From the NCBI RefSeq assembly GCF_000327385.1, contig NW_008708646.1, positions 1-64,000 of the forward strand: a stretch of DNA of 64,000 nucleotides, read 5' to 3'. This document shows positions 35,501 through 46,343 of the stretch, piece after piece. The DNA is from Lottia gigantea (Eukaryota; Mollusca; Gastropoda; Lottiidae). The notes under the pieces were generated by a model. It ran no database searches. It was not told where the DNA came from and worked only from the letters and a program-made list of their open reading frames with translations. Position 1 is the first letter of the stretch. Each line of letters begins with the position of its first letter. A program made the position numbers and the translations under genes.

Positions 35501-38500
35501 AGTAATTTTAATATAGAAGATTTGGAGTGAAAATTACGTCCGACATCAATATGCATGCCTCGATATTGAAATCTTGGTTGGTCAACTATTGTAAGGGTTG
35601 ATATTACACCTCCCATAGAGTACAATGAAAGAAAAGACTGAATACCATTAAAAACCCCAGTTTTTGTTTTTCCAGTGATTTCAATTTCTTTTGTTGCTGC
35701 ATTCACTTCCAATTTATATGCTTCCCCATTCTCAAGATTTTCATTCGTGTTGGGATGTACAACGCCTCCGACTATGAGCCTTATCACCTTTTCCGTCGGC
35801 TGTGCATTAGTTAAGTTTATGCCAGCCTCATCTGAAACAACAATGAAATTAAAGAGAATAAAAGTTAAAAATTGTCGCATATATACATGTGTAAGTTATA
35901 TTATTCATACAGAAAACGAAATATTGCATTTACAAATACAATATTCTTTTCACAGGGCTCTCATAATCATGAACTGCATATGAAGATCTTGTAGTAGACA
36001 TTGAGAAATGTACGGCAATAAAATTTTTTGAAATAAAAATTCGTAACATCTCAATTCAACCATCAAGTCTCCGACCATTGTATCACGAATATGGCTTTTG
36101 ACATGGTGTATGATGAATGGGGCTTGGTTAGGACACCATGGTCTCCGATGATCTTAAGAACCTAGGTCACATATTACCGTACTATACTGCATTAGGAGAA
36201 ACAAACGTCCACAAACGTGATTGTTCTCTTTTCTCCTTCTGTACCTTTTAGATAGGTAGCTTCAGATAACAGGTTTGGTGTGTATTCTATCAACCAAGCA
36301 CTATCTACAGTTACATCACCACCACCAAGTATTACTCTGATAAAGACTGGTTTGGGAATGATCGATATTTTTGTATCCTTATTGTTGGTTCTATATTCAT
36401 TAAAGTACCTGCAAGAATACGTTTCTATAAAAGTGACTTTGTATTAATTCTGTCAAAAGCAAACTATGAAACACGAACTAGCCGATAAAATTAATAACTA
36501 TTATAGCGAGGAATATATGTTAGATACACTTTTCTCAAGTTTAGTTTTGATCAAAGTTGAAATCTTTTGTAGGATTATATTCAATTTTTCTGTATTATGT
36601 ATTCTAAGGGTCATCCTATATTTATGTAAACATGCCATGTAAACAAGTTTTAAATACATATACCTTCGATATCTTTCTTGGGCTGTAAAGGGGTTTAATT
36701 TGTCGGTTGTTGCTCGCTTCCATTGCTTCGGTGTATGCAATTGAGACACGTAATCTAAGCTTTCCACAGCGGTATTATTGATAACTCGAGGATCAAATCC
36801 GTAGAATTTTAAATACCAATTAGGGAACGAGTCTGTTCGAGAAATTGTCCAAAATGATAGATGTAACTGTATTTTCCTCTCTGTCCCGGGCATCAAGTCG
36901 ATGAACTTATCTGTGGGTGAAATTATGTAGTGGGTGCCTTTCGAATGTCGTATTTTTACACCTTGATCTCCCAAATTTGCTTGAGTATCGGGCAAAAAGT
37001 CTGGCTCTACCATCATCGGAGTATCGAAGTATAATTCCCAGTTTTTGCCTTCTAATATCTGAAGGCCTGTATTTTTCAAAGTTAGTTGAACTTTATTTTT
37101 ATCAAAGTATTCCGTGTTAGATTCCACTTTCCAAAGGATTTGAAGATCATCTGATATTTTATCGACATATTGCTGATCAACTGTTACTGAAATACTGACA
37201 GGAGCTGAAATTGAAAGTCAAATTATTACATGTTGTACAATTAGTTCAATTGCCAAGTCAATGCTCTACACGATGGGATTGTTATGAGTTAATATGTATG
37301 ATCTGAACAGCTTTTTGCTTTTATAATTGTGTATGGACCTGCCAAATTATTAAATCAAAGTAACCAAACTGGTCTTTAGACATAAACTAAATATAAACGC
37401 CGTAATATTACATTAACAAGAGTAGCGTTAAACCCCTATTGATCTTGAATGGAGAAGATGCGCTTTTAACCGATGATGCCAGCGTATGTGGGCGTGTATT
37501 GTTAAATTTTTAAACATTTAGTTATTTAAGATTAATTGGCATATCACTTCAGTCAAAAATGCAAGATGGTAACTTTTACATATAATAAACTAATATAATA
37601 CATTTCTGCTACATCTATGCGAAGGTAAAGTTTTATTTGTGCTATGGTTAGGTTTTACTATAATTTTATGTTTATTGAAAAGAGTAACGGGCGTTCACCA
37701 CATCTGAGACAAATTCAATACAGGAAGATGTCATTTTAACGAAAAGGATAAATAATCAAGATAATACACTATTCGGTGAATTGAGGTCAGTATTTGTTCA
37801 GTAAAAATTTATACGAGCACTTGTGTTATATATTGGTCACGAGATATAAAGTCATATGAGATCTTAAACTGAGCGTCACTTCTATCTATGTAGTCAATGA
37901 ATAATCTTGTAAAGCATATGCTAAGCAGTTTATTCAACAGTATATCTGATGTCACAATAACCTGAATGGTTATATAATCAACAAACGTGACAACCTATTT
38001 CAAAATTCACCCTTCTATGTATTATTATAGATTTATCCTTATCTAATGAACAAATTACATAACATTTATTTGAAAATGATAGACAACAAATAATTACGGT
38101 CTTAAGAAACGAGAGATGACACTCGCAATCCGAAACTTTGAGTACTTCTGTTTGAAGTATCATGGAAGTTTATGGCATTTGAATTTTTTTTTAATAAGCT
38201 GACGAAATTTCCTGAGCCTTGACGAGGAAAATATTTAAAGCATTTCTAAATTTGTTATGTGTATCGGTAGCATACACTGATAGCATTTATTTGCATGGTG
38301 GTTCAAAGTTTGTCATGACGTCACTAATCGCGAAATAAAGCTTATTTTGTGACGTCATCAAACACTTAGTTTTAGTGAAGCTGCTGCAGGAACCAGGGAA
38401 CGGTGCAAATTAATGCTACCAGTGTCCCCGATACACATATAATATTTATATATCGCAACAAATTTAGTATATTTTATACGACAAAAACACGAGTGAAAGA

Positions 38501-41500
38501 TTTTTTTTTATTACACAACTATCATATTACGCATATTTACTTTCCTTGAAGGGCCACTATGCAAAATTTTCACTATCAAAAATGTTGTAAATTATACCTG
38601 AAATACTTCTAAAGTATGCTATTCATATCTATGTATCAACTTGATCAAACTAAATTTGTTTTAAAAGGGTTAACTAAAAAAGGGAGAGTACTTATTGTTA
38701 ATTAAGCAGATTGACCAATTTTTATTGTTTAGCTTTACAATGGCTCTATATTATTAGTTGAAATTTTAAGACATATTTCTCTACAATAAGGCGTTTATTA
38801 AACTTTAATCCGTACAGTAGTTTTCCAATAGCTCCCGAAACGCAAAACGAACTTAAAACGTTTACAAAAAACTTTCGTAAACTTTTTAAAATAGTTTTGG
38901 CGTTAGATGTTTTAAGTTTAAACTTTCAGATACGATAAAAGACACGTATCTAAAGTTTTTGATGTACATAGTTTTGCACATATTGGAGCAAAAAAATTCG
39001 ACCTACAAAAGACGCAGAATGCCCCTTTAATTGGCCTGTTAATACCAAGGAAGTGATTGTTTCATATTGAGGTCAGCTTGACAGAAGAATCTATACAACG
39101 AGTCAAGCAAGCTAGATATCAGACCTTGAAACTTTCATCTTATCATCGAATGTTAAAGAGAATAAAATAAATAAATACACCGGCATAATATGTAAGTTGG
39201 ATATGATTTCTAAAGAATTTGTCGAAAATAACACTTGCGTACCGATTCAAGTATGTAGAAACAAACCACAAATGTAAAAATGCAACATATGTTATAAAAT
39301 TGTCCCACTACTACAAGTGTCAACGAGGCTACATAAGTGCCAGGGCCTGTCTTAAAATCATTCATACACCCTCTGTAAATATATATTTAAAAGGTTTCTA
39401 TGTTTATTAAAATGTTAAGTATAAATTTTAACTTATTTTAAATTATTTCATTTAATACACATTTTATTGTTTTAACAGAATTATGTTTTGAATGTTATTA
39501 ACGCGAAGTCGTGTCACTTAAGCCAACTTGGCTGGGCAGCAATATGTTTATTTTCATTTAGCATAATATTTAACTGTATCTTGCTGTGTGACAGTAAGGG
39601 GTGTAACCTATTTTCGTGGATATAAGGATTCAACACCGAATTTCGTCAAAGTTAAAAAAACGAAATTTTTTTTTATGTCTTAGATGTTTCCTCAGATATT
39701 CTACAAAATAATTAAAATTGGTTTATTTCGATTTTCTTTATGAATCCTTCACTTTGACCCATATTTCATGAGTAACCAACTCGGCAACGGCGGCAGAATG
39801 CGTCACCTATTTTCGTGTACATTGTTTGATCTATAAATAAGTCTAGAAAAACACGTTGTATGGATACCGGGTGGTATAATTAACTTCTCTTAGTATTTAT
39901 ATTTAATATCAATTCATTATAACTAGTGACAATTCCTTCAAAGAACCACGATTTTAAAAAAAAATAGTGACTGACAAAATAAGATACGTAGCGTGATTTA
40001 TTGCTAAAAGTCACTGAAACAACATAAGAATATAGTCCACTTCGTGTTCCATAGAAATTTTCTGCTGACACGGAATCCGCTAGTTGATTACGTGACTTCA
40101 TCCGTTGGACTACATTCTAGCAGACGACACTTGGAATTCCGATTACCGCTTGGGATTATAGGGAAATTCGGCCGATAAAAAATGGTGACGTTTGGTAATA
40201 AGTGAAATCCGCCATTTTGTATTTGTCAAAGTATACATTAATACATTTTACCTTGCTTGAAACTACCGAATTCATTCTACTGGCTGATACTGTAGAGAAA
40301 ACCCATGTTTATCAAAACAAACTAATGCGGAGGTCGAGCAAGGTCGCTCATGTAAATTATTAATCCTTTCCGGAAATCCACGAATAATAGGTTTCCACGA
40401 AATTAGGTTACTCGATTGTACTAATATTACTACTACTATGTAAAATGTAATATTAAAAGAGATTCACAAACATTTGTGATATAAACATCCGTCGACAAAG
40501 GTTAAAGATATTTTATGGAACACCCTCGGATGAAAGAGCAACCACTTAATGTGATAAACATCCAAATCCTCCAGCTATTATAAGTTGTGTAAAGATTTGG
40601 CCGAATTCGTCCAATTTTGAAACAAATTTCAAAACAAACACATACTCGGTCAAGAGAAACAACCCAATGAGTAAGTAGTTTCGTATCGGTTCGTCAGTTT
40701 CTTTAATCCAAGAGATAATGTATTTATATTGAGAATATAAAAAAATACAATATTATGAAAAGAACGCCATCCGGCTTCGGCTTATGAGACACCTTAAAAT
40801 ATATATCGTAAAGCCACAATCAATAAGACAAAAAACATAAATATAAAGTTACAGATCACAGATACGTTTCTCTTCTCAACATATGCACCTTAAAAATCGT
40901 TGAAGCTAAAAAGGGTAAATTTTTAGCACAATTCATTGAAAACTCTAACTTTTCATCATCCTTTCAAACAAAAAAATTATCACAGATTTCAGAGTTCTAA
41001 AAGAAACGAATTGAATTTAACAATGGGATAAAAAATGTTTCTCGTCTTCGACTAACCCGGAGTTGCAATGCATTCTTTTATTTCCTCTGGAGGCGGAATT
41101 CTAAGTGAGAGTGGTCCCGCTCTTAGTCGTGATAATATCCACCTCTGTAACAAATCATAAACATTTTTAAAATAAGGGACCGTGTCAATTCCATGTTTAA
41201 AAATCCTATAGAACCTAAGCTTGTTGCCATTGGGCCCGTTGCAGAGACAGATTGCCTGTCAATAAGGTGAAGTACTATCCCTTCAACTTTCTAATACGAC
41301 TGCCGATAAGTCACTATTTTGTATACACAAATTATTTAGAGTGCCATACTGTCGGTCGTTTTGGATGCATCCTTTCGGCACATCACACAAACCATAATTT
41401 TGAAATATTTTTCAAGATGATGTCTTTTAACGCTCATGTATTCTTACGGTAGAAAAATTTGCCGACTAAATTGAATATTCTTTATTATGCATTCAAACAG

Positions 41501-44500
41501 GATTGTGTTAAGAATGGCAATATAATTAAAGCCATTATTTTCAAAAGATAGGACGACAAAATTACACATTCTTGCTTATCTTTAATTAAATTCCTAAACT
41601 GAACAATATACCACTATAATGTTTCACTTCATAAAATGAGTATATAAACCAATGACTGTATCTATTTCCCTGATTCCAATGTCAGTAGGTTCTCAGTATG
41701 CCCTCCCTTTCAAAGACTCCTTTACAGATGTTAATACAGAATAATATTTGGTATATTTATCAGTTATATGGATAAACGAATTCCAGTTACTACGTCAGTT
41801 CATCTAAATGTACTTTAGTGAATTCTGCATCTTGTTCTTCTTGATATGGTATGTAATTTACTATATTCGCAACATCGGCTATAACGTGTTCGAAGCTTAC
41901 TATTCTTAATTCATTATATCACGTCGCGGAGCCAACACTCGTTGCTTTTGTCACGTTTTGACACAAAACTCATTTCGTTGTTTATTTAAGAATATTACCT
42001 AAAATATATGGAGAGTAATCTGGTACAAGGTTTGCTACGATAGCTGAAAGTAAATCATTTTTATTATCTACAAAATAGAAAAGAATAAAGAATGATACAG
42101 CTATGTAATGGTTTAAAACAGTGATATTATGTTTTTCGATGGCGAAACAAAATAAATCATTTGAATTCGTATTTTCGACTTTACTGATAGATATGGCGTA
42201 TTAAAAAAGTCTAACACAATCGTTGAGTGCATCTTGCTCCTCGTGCTTTACTACTATTTTATATTTCATCTTTTAAGTTTAGTAATCACAAATCATGGGT
42301 CCGCGTTACAAACTAGGCTTATAATACATCAATGTGCAAATTAAAGATAATATAGATAGACTAGAACTGTGAACAGCTCCGAGCGTGGCAACGAAACCTT
42401 ATCACATGACTTTTGTCGACGACTTCTCTCATCAAATTTTGTTGACGAGTTGACTTCTGTCGACATGCTGACTGGTGTTCATATTTACTTCAGAATGAAG
42501 ATATTTCAATCTTCCATTAACATTCATTAAATTGGCTCACAGGGGGGTGGTGGGGGTTTCCCAGTATGCAAGAGAGCATATTATGTTAAATTTTTGGAAA
42601 AGGGTCCCCACAAACCTAGATGAGCTACTGACAGTTGAAGGTTTCCACATATTGTTGAAAGAAAGCCTCCAATTTACATAGTCTGCTAATTTAGGTTTAT
42701 AAGAGATACTCTCCTGTAGAAACACCTGCATATTTTGTAATTTGAGTTCTAACGAAGAATTTAAAATATATATACTGAAAGGCAAAAGAAACGTCACTTC
42801 TAAAAGTACTGGAAAAAATTAACTGACTCTGTTTCTGCCGTGTTTTTTTAGTCAACTATTTAGATTTGACATTCTACTGGTCCTTTGTTGCCTTAAAGTT
42901 CAGTTTACATGTGTGTTTAAAATGTAGTGGTTTGCCCAAACGCAGTCTTCTAAAGTGAAATGGGACCCAGTTGCTGAAAAGTCTCGTCAAAATCATGATG
43001 CACGTGAATATCGTGGACGGTATGGTATAAAAGGCAATCAAAACCGTCAGGCTTACATTCGTCATTTCGATTTATCAGCCAAGCCAAGATTATCAAGAAA
43101 TGAGAGACAATAAGCGATCGGACGACTGCAAGAAGGACAGAGTGAGTGCACAGACTGTTGCAAATTCATTCAATGTCGACGTCAGAACGATACATCGTTT
43201 GTAACATCGCTACAACACCACCAAAGACTGTCCGCGTAGTAATCGTCCAAGAGTTACCGCACACAGTCAAGACCGGTACATGATACGCCAACATCTGCAG
43301 AACTGATTCCGAATGGCCACTGGAACAGCAGACCATTGGTAAGCACGAATGTGCCATCACTGATCGTACAGTCCGACCTGGCCTCACTGCCAACAACATC
43401 TTCTGCCACCACCACCAACGTGATTTGTATTTATATTAGCATTCTGTCTATATCCTGTAAATTTCTGATCGATCCATTAATTAGCTAGAAAATTTCCATA
43501 TTTTTCATGCAAATATTTTCTCCATAAAAGATTTCAAAATTGTAACTTTTGCCTAATTGCATCCGATACAGCTTGTTGCAAAGAAAATAAAAAAAAGAAA
43601 CCCGAGGTAAATCTGTCAACACTTGAACTCTGCAGCTTCCAAATCAAATTTGTGCACATTATGCAATATATCACTTCCGGCTGAGCACAATTGTCAATTA
43701 GGATTCCAGCCAATTAAAAAATCTTTGGTCAAAACAAAGAAACTTTACCATTTTCAGTTTATGGTAGAGAGAGATGTTTCTGAAAAAGGAATCGATTGCA
43801 TAACAAACCATGACAAATCAATGTTTATTATCAGTTTGCATTGTTATGATTAATCCTGTAATTTGGTGTTAATTAATTACTTAAGAAGGAACTGTAATTA
43901 AAATTACAGAATGCCAATATACGGGGACACAATATTATTTCTTTTTATGATTATCATTATCTTAATGACCGAAGTTGACTTGAAATGATTGGTTTTGATA
44001 ATATACTAATTATGTGGTTTCAAGTAAAGCAGTGAACAAATAGTATGCAGCAAATGTCATATCGCATTTGTGTCTGCGGGTTTTAAATCTTAGGGCAACG
44101 CAAATCCCCCTGAGTGAGCTTCAACTATTATGTATGATGTCTCACTTACATTGCAAATTGAACATTGATATATAGTCTGAATGCACACCATGAGGCTTCG
44201 TATTCATAAGAGACGCCTTTCACTCCATGTTCAACAAAGCCATGAACACAAAGCGGTGTCGTCTTTCGAGTATTTGTTACAAGGCTGTGTTACATTTTGA
44301 TGATGAAAATGCTTATAGGAGCCTGTAGTCGAATACGTTATTAATACGTGGGAAACGGCAAATGCATAGACATACGTAAATATGCTTTTCATACATAACA
44401 TAGTTATGTTTCACGTTGCGCACACCTAAAGTAATTAAGCGGCGATTGCGTGATTCAACATAAACCAGCATGCTTCAGTGGGCTTTTATCTTAACAGAAA

Positions 44501-45121
44501 AACGTTGCCAAATCGCCAGGGTGTGACAAGACTTTAAGGGGCAGAATGCAAAAAGGCCTTATTTTGAAGTGAAAATTAAGCTCTCGAATTGTTAAAATTC
44601 ATCTCAGATTATCTACAATCCGCATGTAATATATTCGGAGGGGCATATGCCCACCCGTAGATACGGGCTCGTCAATAATTAGTATTACTTTTTAATATCA
44701 AACCAAAGGAATAGCCATACCCAACATCTTTGATAAGATAAAAGTCATCACATTCAGTGGCGTTTCTAGGAAACATCAGATAAGGGGGTCGAGCAGGGGC
44801 CATGCCACGTATTTAATATTTGCTGTGTTACACTTATTTGCTGAACCCTTACCACGGATATTTAAAAAATTTCACACTCTTACAATGCATAGCCTGTTAT
44901 ATAATATGTTTTCTCTATATTTCTACGTCATGCTTTTTACCCTATCATATCAGTGTCCGTCATTTATTGAACTTGCTCATCGATAGGAATATGTCTATGT
45001 AAATTTATTTTTCATGTCACAATCTAACAGGAAATACAAAATGTTGAAGATCAAATGTCATTAAGAAAAAAAATAACTTACCGTGTATAATTATAAATAA
45101 AAATATCAGTTTTTTGTCCAT
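17167..45121 (-). CDS. Tandem two-module GH20 beta-N-acetylhexosaminidase (chitobiase)
   Basis: Nineteen exons in phase give about 1,746 residues: 45121-45082, 37204-36664, 36408-36245, 35831-35401, 35027-34478, 34023-33854, 33625-33388, 32511-32259, 32068-31928, 29919-29873, 29500-29011, 26715-26495, 22343-21886, 20204-19824, 19601-19260, 19079-18839, 18608-18356, 18150-18016, 17311-17167. Exon 1 encodes a signal peptide ([14 protein letters not shown]). Two full chitobiase modules follow at about residues 15-858 and 859-1710. Each has [23 protein letters not shown] and HFGGDEV with the catalytic Asp-Glu pair (about 536/537 and 1394/1395), plus WEWG and LWSETVR. The last exon ends in a hydrophobic tail ([16 protein letters not shown]), possibly a GPI signal. 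GH20 enzymes remove terminal GlcNAc/GalNAc from chitin oligomers and glycans by substrate-assisted catalysis. The double arrangement rests on phase-consistent splicing across 29873/29500; cDNA is not available here. Two adjacent genes is the alternative. Confidence 0.85.
18832..18839 (-). promoter_or_regulatory. Non-canonical GC-AG splice donor of intron 16
   Basis: Exon 16 ends ...AATAG and the intron begins GCAAGT, the consensus of GC-AG introns. The paralogous site in module 1 (33388) is an ordinary GTAAGG donor at the same codon. Using this donor keeps phase 1 and joins NLIG to [11 protein letters not shown], as in module 1. Confidence 0.8.
20225..21600 (+). repeat. Satellite-like mollusc repeat array in intron 13
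   Basis: Several degenerate units follow one another, each with CAAGGGCAAAAACTCATA-like text, a run of GATTTTCAATAGGGTTCAT type and AATTTCGTCAAAATC. Three shorter related units near 20590-21080 repeat AAAGAATTGTTG and ATATAGCTAATAGAG. The array closes at 21560-21600 with GGACTAACGACATGGGTGACG and CCAATATACGCTCCAC. It lies wholly between exons 13 and 14 of the hexosaminidase gene. Confidence 0.65.
22590..23475 (+). repeat. Tandem ~170-bp repeat array in intron 12
   Basis: Five units of about 165-175 bases. Each has AAGTCAAGGGCAATAACTCA, then CCGTTCATCGAAAAAT, CTTGTCCAAGATCTCATCA, TATAAATGATCACACC, AAATTTCATTCGAATCAGAT and GAAAACTGTAGTCTCTAT. The array ends with TGGACGGACGGCTTGACATG and GGTGACGACAATATACGCAC, the usual right terminus of this family. 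A related array sits at 30.84-31.4 kb. Confidence 0.8.
24005..24700 (+). repeat. Mollusc-type dispersed repeat, copy with both ends
   Basis: The left end has AGCTTACAATGCAAGGTAAT followed by ATACGTACACTCGCAGC. Internal units of GATTTTCAATAGGGTTCAT and AAAATCTGTC text follow. The right end has GTGGACGGATGGAGAGATGG and GGGTGACGACAATATACCCC. It lies in intron 12 of the hexosaminidase gene. Confidence 0.65.
26770..27805 (+). mobile_element. Harbinger element, internally deleted
   Basis: The ends are inverted repeats: left CTGGTTTTCGAAAGTATCTT at about 26778, and right (reverse complement) CTGGTTTTCGAAAGTATCGT ending near 27798. Many copies of TCTTACGA, TCTTAAGA or their complements fill the first and last 150 bases, as in the subterminal arrays of many Harbingers. 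The outermost bases match imperfectly and I could not identify a target duplication. The element lies in intron 11 of the hexosaminidase gene, about 55 bases from exon 12. Confidence 0.75.
27046..27510 (+). pseudogene. HARBI1-like transposase fragment
   Basis: The fragment opens with [20 protein letters not shown] and continues [20 protein letters not shown] and TGSFQ. A frame change leads to [18 protein letters not shown] and, after a deletion, to [20 protein letters not shown] and [14 protein letters not shown]. The segment that should carry the first catalytic Asp (GCIDGTHI) is lost, as is everything after about 27510, so it cannot be active. It differs clearly from the copies at 1.5 and 4.8 kb. 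Confidence 0.85.
28166..28790 (+). repeat. MITE-like repeat family A, copy 1
   Basis: Shares with 38541-39027, in the same order, the phrases TAAATTATACCTGAAA, GTATGCTATT-like text, TGATCAAACT, GGAGAGTAC, TTAATCCGTACAGTAGTTTT, TTTTGGCGTTA and CTACAAAA-GCG at the right end. Its left end reads CTTAAAGGGGTAGTATTTTC. No coding frame is present. It lies in intron 11 of the hexosaminidase gene. Confidence 0.65.
29873..45121 (-). CDS. Module 1 of the tandem GH20 protein (exons 1-10)
   Basis: Exon 2 holds the N-terminal chitobiase domain ([37 protein letters not shown], ending KQWKR). Exon 3 and the first part of exon 4 give the GH20b-type domain. The rest of exon 4 with exons 5-8 forms the catalytic barrel, with [79 protein letters not shown] and [10 protein letters not shown]. 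Exons 9-10 give the C-terminal domain ([30 protein letters not shown]). All catalytic signature residues are present, so the module should be active. Exon 10 is only 47 bases and reads on in phase 1 into module 2 without a stop. Confidence 0.85.
30640..31410 (+). repeat. Mollusc-type dispersed repeat, copy with both ends
   Basis: The left end reads AAAGATAGCTTGCGATGCAA then GTTAACATACGCCCACTGGC. Inside are about three 170-bp units (CAAGGGCAATAACTCAAAAA, AGAACTTGTCCGAGATCTTA, CACACCAAGTTTCATCAGAA). The right end has GACGGACGGACGGACAGGGG, CGACGACAATATACGACC and CACGTGGGCGTATAAAA. ATACGCCCAC at the left and GTGGGCGTAT at the right are complementary. It sits in intron 9 of the hexosaminidase gene. 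Confidence 0.75.
38311..38365. promoter_or_regulatory. Palindromic pair of TGACGTCA (CRE-type) sites
   Basis: Two perfect TGACGTCA octamers lie at 38316-38323 and 38350-38357. Around them GTTTGTCATGACGTCAC and the complement of GTGACGTCATCAAAC form an imperfect inverted repeat with a spacer of about 20 bases. TGACGTCA is the known CREB/ATF target. The pair lies in intron 1 of the hexosaminidase gene. It could be an enhancer or the heart of a small inverted-repeat element. Confidence 0.4.
38541..39027 (+). repeat. MITE-like repeat family A, copy 2
   Basis: Second copy of the family at 28166-28790. The left end reads GAAGGGCCACTATGCAAAAT and the reverse complement of the right end reads TAAAGGGGCATTCTGCG, suggesting inverted termini. 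A further isolated terminus, TTAAGGGGCAGAATGCAAAA, lies at about 44534. It is in intron 1 of the hexosaminidase gene. Confidence 0.65.
41999..42043 (-). other. Candidate 45-base symmetric cassette exon in intron 1
   Basis: Preceded by a good acceptor (TTTACTTTCAG) and followed by a GTAATA donor, this stretch is open in phase 1 at both ends. It would insert 15 residues, [14 protein letters not shown] with a shared Ala, between the signal peptide and module 1 without disturbing the frame. About 100 bases further on the minus strand (41894-41790) an open frame has a related string, [18 protein letters not shown], ending at a stop. No function is suggested. Confidence 0.3.
43100..43425 (+). pseudogene. 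Tc1/mariner transposase N-terminal remnant
   Basis: The frame starting at 43100 gives a helix-turn-helix segment, [19 protein letters not shown], then [20 protein letters not shown] and QHLQN. These match the paired-like DNA-binding region of Tc1 transposases, including the GRPRVT-type linker and QDRYI motif. A shifted frame near 43365 gives [12 protein letters not shown]. Two stops and a frame change interrupt it, and the DDE catalytic part is absent. It lies in intron 1 of the hexosaminidase gene, in antisense orientation to it. Confidence 0.8.
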
Positions 45122-45939
45122 ATTTAAAGAGTAGATTATCGTGGGGAAACTGTTGTCACCCTTCAAAATTTAACCTGACATATTTATCTCTTTTATTGTT
45201 CATAGTCACGTGATCGTCTTAGGTAAACAATTTTACCTGACTTATTTATTTATTTTATTAAAGGAGAGTAAGGATATTTATAATAATAAGTTATATGAAG
45301 AAGACTCGCTATAAATTTTTTCTTAGGATTTTAAGAACAGGATGTTTAGTGTAGAAATGCACGTTGTCACTACAAAATATCGACTTTGCTATGTTTGTAA
45401 ATACTCTTTCAGCGATACATCCGTATTGTTAACGTTTTTAATCGAATGAATGTCGCAATTTCAATGTAAAATATAACAAAGGAGGAAACATGTACAGAAA
45501 AGAACACTCAACGTGAAATAAATTATGAAATATTTCTGTTGTTCCATAACCGTGAGTGTATTCATGACTTTGACTTTCTAATAATGGTTTTCGAACTATT
45601 GCCCTTGACTTAGCTGATACACGTTACATTTAGATATATATAAGCTGCAATGACTAGGACCAGAAATATGAATTTTCTTGCTACGCGCTATCACAAACTA
45701 ATCATGAGTCATTTTTTTAAATGTTCATATTTTGAGTTATTGTACATACGCTTTTTATCGGAATTTCTAGTGTCGACATTCATTTTTTTAATTTCTTTTT
45801 TACGTTTTAAAATGTCACTTATTGTTGTTAAACCTAAACTATAATTAGCAGATAATGTTTGCTGCGTATAGGGCACGGAATTTTTTCAGTCTGACACATG
45901 AAATGAAATATCGAAGCTCTTGCAAAAAAATGGGGGCGC
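45122..45939. other. Upstream flank of the hexosaminidase gene
   Basis: Presumed 5' untranslated and promoter DNA of the minus-strand gene. AT-rich boxes such as AGATAAATATG lie about 60 bases above the start codon, but no convincing TATA box or initiator can be chosen. The flank ends at the inverted minisatellite element. Confidence 0.35.
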
Positions 45940-46343
45940 GGTAATTAGGTCACAGGAAATTCGGTCACCGGAACTTTGGTCACAGTAAAAAGGTCACACG
46001 GTAATTTGGTCACAGTAATAAGGTCACATGGTAATTTGGTCACAGTAATAAGGTCACATAGTAATTTGGTCACAGTAAAAAGGTCACACGGTAATTTGGT
46101 CACAGTAAAAGGGTCACACGGTGATTTGGTCACAGTAAAATGGTCACATGGTAATTTGGTCACAGTAATACGGTCACACGGTAATTTGGTCACAGTAAAA
46201 AAGTCACACGGTAATTTGGTCACAGTAAAAGGGTCACATGGTAATTTGGTCACAGTAATACGGTCACACGGTAATTTGGTCACAGTACTAAGGTCACACG
46301 GTAATTTGGTCACAGTAATATGGTCGCACAGTGATCTGGTCAA
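45940..46343 (+). repeat. GGTCACA minisatellite array, left arm
   Basis: About 13 direct units of 29-30 bases with the core GGTAATTTGGTCACAGTAA. Variation is mostly at the last bases and in the CACGG/CATGG step. The array opens frames on both strands (HGNLVTV or VTKLPCD repeats), which are by-products. The units contain no unique spacers, so this is not a CRISPR. Confidence 0.9.

Noticed and set aside
41045-41150. Minus-strand exon-like piece ending [14 protein letters not shown] and a stop
   Set aside because: It has a fair acceptor, but its phase does not fit the chitobiase exons and no other exon of a gene could be found.
42537-42797. Minus-strand frame of 86 residues in intron 1
   Set aside because: The composition is not convincing, and no domain or splice context supports it.
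44757-44800. CAGTGGCGTTTCTAGG, similar to ends of some invertebrate DNA transposons
   Set aside because: A single terminus without an opposite end or target duplication is not enough to call an element.
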